Shown here: piece after piece, positions 60,275 through 64,000 of the stretch
How positions within the stretch are numbered: position 1 is the stretch's first letter
How the letters are laid out: each line of letters opens with the position of its first letter
Assembly (NCBI GenBank): GCA_009780135.1
Contig: WRAP01000001.1
Location: forward strand, 62,001-126,000
Origin: Bacillota bacterium
GTDB lineage: Bacteria; Bacillota; Clostridia; Christensenellales; Pumilibacteraceae
Direction of reading: 5' to 3'
Length of the DNA stretch: 64,000 bases
Notes under the pieces: generated by a model
What the model saw: the letters and a program-made list of their open reading frames with translations, nothing else
The model's database searches: none
Told to the model about the DNA's origin: nothing
Program-made: the position numbers and the translations under genes

Positions 60275-63200
60275 ATGAAAAAAAATAAACTTTTATTTAG
60301 TATATTAATACTTATTATAGTGGCGGTGGCTTTTATAGCTTGCACAAATACGACCACACATACTGTTGTGTTCGAGTTAAACGGCGGGCAGGCGAACTTT
60401 GAGCTAGTTAATACTGTAGAGCACAATGCTACAATTGTGCGTCCTAGTCCTAATCCTATTAAAGACGGATATAGGTTTATCGAATGGAGAGAAGGTGGCA
60501 TAGCCTTTGATTTTACAACTCCTATAACACGCAATATTGTACTAGTGGCACATTTTGAGCCTTTAGTAGAACAAAATCAAACAGTTACTGTATTTTTTAA
60601 TTTAGATGGCGGTACGGCAGATTTTAACTTGCAGCAGCAAATTGCAGTAGGTAGTACGATAACAAGGCCTATAGAAGATCCTATACGATACGGATATATT
60701 TTTATGGGTTGGTATGTGGATGGTAATCAATTTGAATTTACAACCACTATAACAACTAACATTACTATAACTGCAGTTTGGGTACAGCGTACTGCGACAA
60801 GTTTAATGGTTGTAGCTAGACCTAATCTAACTAGATACTACTTTAGAGATACTCAAGTAGATTTAAGCGGTGGTGTTATAAGAGTTGCATTTAACAACGA
60901 CACTTCCATTGATGTGTCGATGACAGCACAAGGTGTTAATGTGGATTTTGATTTTGAAAATGTTACATTTAGCTCAACTCCAGGTTTTAACGATGTTGTT
61001 GTTAGCGGAATAACCGATATAACTATAGAATACTTAGGTGTTAGTACCAGTTTTGATGTTACTGTTATATTAAATTATCATGCCAATAACGGTCTTATTG
61101 GATTTTTATTTGACCATGCTTTTGGTGCTTTAAATCGCTTTGACGATCTTCTAATATTATATACTCATCATTTATTGTCACAAGAATTATTTTATATAAG
61201 ATTAAGTAACTCTGAAACTTGGAACACCGGCTGGGATAATGTTTTTGCTCCACATTTTGCAATTATAGACGATATTGTTACAGAGTTCTTTTTTGAATAT
61301 TATCCATTTTTACTAGAAGACCCGCAAATTTGGAATTTTATTGTAACGCTGGGTTCTGCTAGGTTTAAGAATCTTGCAATAGGGTTTGAACCGGGTGAGG
61401 TTGAGTATTATTCGCATAAGATAAGAGAGATGTATTTTGCTTTCAACTACGCTCAAAGAGTTAATGTGCTTACTGCAATAAATACATCAGGCATGCATTT
61501 TATTAATCAACTTGTAACTTATTATCGCAGTCATTTTGGTTTAGGGGTAGCACATATAGATGCGTTTCGCCAAATGCTAACAGCACAGTTTTATCACGAC
61601 TTTTATGTTGCAACAGAAAATTATAATATGCTTGCACTTTTTATGCATTCATTCGAAGATTTTTTAGATATATTTGGCAGTTTGAATGCCGAGCATACAA
61701 ATATATTTAATACTCATTGGGGTGTAGAGCGTCAAGTATTAAATGCGTTTCATAATGCACGCTATATTCATCCACCAGAGGGTTTTGATTGGGCAAACTT
61801 TAGAATATTATCAAGAGAATTAGTTAATAGAAATGCTAGCGAAGATCATATTTTATATCTATATTTTCTTTTTGAGTTTTTAGATCTGGTAGATTATATC
61901 AATCAGAGTGGCAATCAAGAATGGATACAGCATCTCGAAGAAGTTTATGCTAGCGATATAAATCATGCTAGAAGCTTTTTAACTACTCAAATTATGGCGG
62001 ATATTCCGCTTGTGTTTAACGATGAAAATGCTTTTGCTTTTGTTCGTATGCTATCTCGTGCGGCTATTATTCATACAACGCAAGGAATTAATAATTTTGG
62101 TATATCAAACTTTACTCCTATAATAAATGCTATGTGGGATTATTATAGCCTTATAGAATCGGCTACTAAAGCACAATTGTTAAGGCTTAATAGTTTTAGT
62201 TTTTATTTTATAGATATTACGGTTAGCTTTTCGGTACTATCTTCTCGTGTACCGATGGCAATTTCTACTTTAGTTAGAGCTACTTTAGAAGCAGATATTT
62301 TTCTAAATTCATATAGAGTAAACGGTATTGTCAGGGACTTTAACGATTTTGTGGCATCTATTAGAGTAGCTATGAGAGTATATAGACATCATAGGGGATT
62401 GGGTCAGTTTGACTACTATTTTGGTGATATGTTTGATTATCTAAAGGATTATTATTTTGATAGGCACCAACCTCGTATATCGGACGATATTTTAAGAATA
62501 GTAGATTTTATGTTTGATGCTAGATTACATTTGTTAAACGGTAGAGATGTTCATTTTTTCTATCTATACTTTACAGTTAGAGATCTTGTAGAGGATATTT
62601 TATCAAGCGAAGATAATAATTTAATATATGAGTTTACAGAGCTGTTGTTATTTGGCACACAGACAAATCCTGTATCAGCACACCAAATGTTTATAAACTG
62701 GCAGAACGAATACTTTGGTTTTTTTGTGAGTGAGTTTGAAGAATTTAGCCAAGAAAACTTTCTAGAATTTATCTTTGCTTACTCTAGAGTTGTATTTAAT
62801 CGTATGACCTTTTCTAATGTTTATTGGCTTACTCCACAAGCAGAAGTAGATGTGGAACTTATGATTAAATTATTTAATCAACTAACCACAGAGCAAAGAG
62901 TAGTATTTTTATGGGGCGGGATTTTTGCGGTATTACCTCCGTATGCGTTATATATGGAATTAACAGCAGAGCATTTTGCTAAAACAATTTCTCAAGCAGC
63001 GGCACAAGTATATGTGTTTTTATGGGAGGCATTTGTTTGGTATGATAGATGGAATGTAGAGCAAAATCTAGCACACTTTAATAATGTTATGACTATTTTT
63101 AGACTACATCTTATCCCAAGTTATAACGCTTTATCAAATGATGATAGGATAGCTTTTAATGCGTTGTTTTACGATTGGTATCAAGAGGCTTTGGAGCTTT

Positions 63201-63940
63201 ATGCTTCGCTTATAGTTAGTGCGGTAAATTGGGAATCTATAGAGCAAATGATGCTAGGTGCTTTACGCAATATCGGCGATAATGGTAGCGATTTATTATT
63301 CTTACATTTTTGGTTTACAATTTATTTTGAATACACTATGATTAGATACAATCCTGAAATATATTTAGAATTTAACGAAAGATTTGCTACTCAATTTGCT
63401 ACAATATCAGCACATAGAGACACCTTTAATGACTTAATTTTTAGCAGTACTAATTTAATAGCTTTTGCTAGGCGTTTATCTACCATAGCTTTTAGACTAG
63501 CATACGATCCTGGTTATATTATTGCAATTGGCACGCCAGGCAATGCGTTTAGATCAGATGCTATGGTGGCAAGGCAACTCTTTTTAGCACTTAATTACAA
63601 CCTTGTAGCGGCATTCTTTAATAGCGTAGATAGTGCTTTAGAGTATTTTATTTATTGGACTTTGGCAGAAGTAAGGCAAACATGGCCCACTACCGGTATG
63701 GCACCGGCACCTGCTGCATTTTCGCTTGCATACGAGTCGTTAGTTAGAGCTTTTATTCAATATAGTTTTTATCAAGCAGGCGAGCAAGCTGCTCATGCTA
63801 GATTTATTTATTATATGAATATAACTTTGCAACGCTTCTATAGCTTGCCTACAACAGGAATAGGCAGCCAAGCAACTTTTAACTCTAATGTAACATTTGG
63901 TCCGTTATTTACATACTTAAGAGTGGCAATGCTGCCTTGA
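60275..63940 (+). CDS. Large lipoprotein with two InlB repeats and a novel helical region
   Basis: Lipobox at AFIAC (about residue 23). Two InlB repeats follow: GYRFIEWREGGIAFDF and GYIFMGWYVDGNQFEF. A bacterial Ig-like segment (about 175-265, DLSGGVIRVAFNNDTS) comes next. The remaining 950 residues are predicted mostly helical and very rich in Phe, Tyr, Leu and Asn (FFEYYPFLLEDPQIWNF, LRLNSFSFYFIDITVSF), with no family I recognise. AAGGAAA precedes the ATG. The gene is complete, ending 60 bp before the window edge. Confidence 0.7.
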   Translation: MKKNKLLFSILILIIVAVAFIACTNTTTHTVVFELNGGQANFELVNTVEHNATIVRPSPNPIKDGYRFIEWREGGIAFDFTTPITRNIVLVAHFEPLVEQNQTVTVFFNLDGGTADFNLQQQIAVGSTITRPIEDPIRYGYIFMGWYVDGNQFEFTTTITTNITITAVWVQRTATSLMVVARPNLTRYYFRDTQVDLSGGVIRVAFNNDTSIDVSMTAQGVNVDFDFENVTFSSTPGFNDVVVSGITDITIEYLGVSTSFDVTVILNYHANNGLIGFLFDHAFGALNRFDDLLILYTHHLLSQELFYIRLSNSETWNTGWDNVFAPHFAIIDDIVTEFFFEYYPFLLEDPQIWNFIVTLGSARFKNLAIGFEPGEVEYYSHKIREMYFAFNYAQRVNVLTAINTSGMHFINQLVTYYRSHFGLGVAHIDAFRQMLTAQFYHDFYVATENYNMLALFMHSFEDFLDIFGSLNAEHTNIFNTHWGVERQVLNAFHNARYIHPPEGFDWANFRILSRELVNRNASEDHILYLYFLFEFLDLVDYINQSGNQEWIQHLEEVYASDINHARSFLTTQIMADIPLVFNDENAFAFVRMLSRAAIIHTTQGINNFGISNFTPIINAMWDYYSLIESATKAQLLRLNSFSFYFIDITVSFSVLSSRVPMAISTLVRATLEADIFLNSYRVNGIVRDFNDFVASIRVAMRVYRHHRGLGQFDYYFGDMFDYLKDYYFDRHQPRISDDILRIVDFMFDARLHLLNGRDVHFFYLYFTVRDLVEDILSSEDNNLIYEFTELLLFGTQTNPVSAHQMFINWQNEYFGFFVSEFEEFSQENFLEFIFAYSRVVFNRMTFSNVYWLTPQAEVDVELMIKLFNQLTTEQRVVFLWGGIFAVLPPYALYMELTAEHFAKTISQAAAQVYVFLWEAFVWYDRWNVEQNLAHFNNVMTIFRLHLIPSYNALSNDDRIAFNALFYDWYQEALELYASLIVSAVNWESIEQMMLGALRNIGDNGSDLLFLHFWFTIYFEYTMIRYNPEIYLEFNERFATQFATISAHRDTFNDLIFSSTNLIAFARRLSTIAFRLAYDPGYIIAIGTPGNAFRSDAMVARQLFLALNYNLVAAFFNSVDSALEYFIYWTLAEVRQTWPTTGMAPAPAAFSLAYESLVRAFIQYSFYQAGEQAAHARFIYYMNITLQRFYSLPTTGIGSQATFNSNVTFGPLFTYLRVAMLP

Positions 63941-64000
63941 TATAGAAGAAAGTTCAGCAAAAAACGGATTGTTGCAATTAGGGAAGTAATATTTAATTAG

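Noticed and set aside
1-64000. Alternative genetic code (UGA as Trp)
   Set aside because: Genes such as the GrpE- and GyrB-type proteins are complete with standard stops, several genes end at UGA, and conserved proteins carry no in-frame UGA.

Overview
The window is one contiguous stretch of a low-GC chromosome from an endospore-forming Bacillota, most probably class Clostridia. The evidence is a spoIIAA/spoIIAB/sigF set, an intact sigK behind a sigma-E-type promoter, a yyaC-type spore protease, a Spo0A C-terminal-domain protein, CIRCE-controlled hrcA-grpE-dnaK-dnaJ, and strong Shine-Dalgarno (SD) sites on many genes. UGA is used as a stop, so the standard bacterial code applies. No phage, insertion sequence with transposase, or CRISPR array was seen. 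The genus cannot be named from the sequence alone.

Layout. 0-8 kb: the tail of an FtsX-type permease, a CotH-domain lipoprotein, the sporulation anti-sigma locus split by an opposite-strand zinc-ribbon gene, and a large membrane protein resembling an M28 peptidase. 8-12 kb: an ITPase-like gene, alr, a formyl-THF cyclo-ligase, rsmD and coaD, then the wreck of a patatin-like gene. 12-21 kb: yyaC, cvpA, a zinc-ribbon membrane protein, a membrane-anchored PadR regulator with its own operator, tRNA-Arg, gyrB, engB, a probable spore-surface protein and a phosphoesterase. 21-33 kb: yebC, an rRNA methyltransferase and the Spo0A_C-like gene, facing the heat-shock operon hrcA-grpE-dnaK-dnaJ-prmA-rsmE-mtaB, then sigK. 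33-40 kb: pyk, an amidase, a dispanin-like protein with a pentanucleotide VNTR in its leader, an HtrA-type lipoprotein and small membrane proteins. 40-50 kb: a long housekeeping run, sua5/ywlC-ywlE-rpiB-rsgA-rpe-miaA-cmk-(unknown)-PAP2-ispH-rpsA, then rpsU and tRNA-Cys. 50-64 kb: two more decayed genes (mntP-like and yjbQ-like), a proline-rich SH3 protein, an ABC-F ATPase coupled to a radical SAM enzyme, a LysM-CAP protein, a cupin, htpG, and two large InlB-repeat lipoproteins.

The most unusual features are regulatory. (i) Two places pack an intrinsic terminator, the next gene's promoter and its start codon into about 40 bp, giving apparently leaderless genes. (ii) hrcA and dnaK carry the same two-box, hairpin-forming leader with identical spacing to the start codon. 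(iii) A PadR DNA-binding domain is joined through a long acidic linker to four membrane helices, and a perfect ATGT-N8-ACAT site sits at +2 of its own consensus promoter. (iv) A (TTGGC)15 repeat lies in the 5' leader of a dispanin gene. (v) A family of about 62-bp palindromic repeats has at least four copies here. Three protein pseudogenes and one tRNA-Leu pseudogene indicate ongoing gene loss.

All calls come from reading the sequence and the supplied translations. No database search was run, so family names rest on recognised motifs and gene order.
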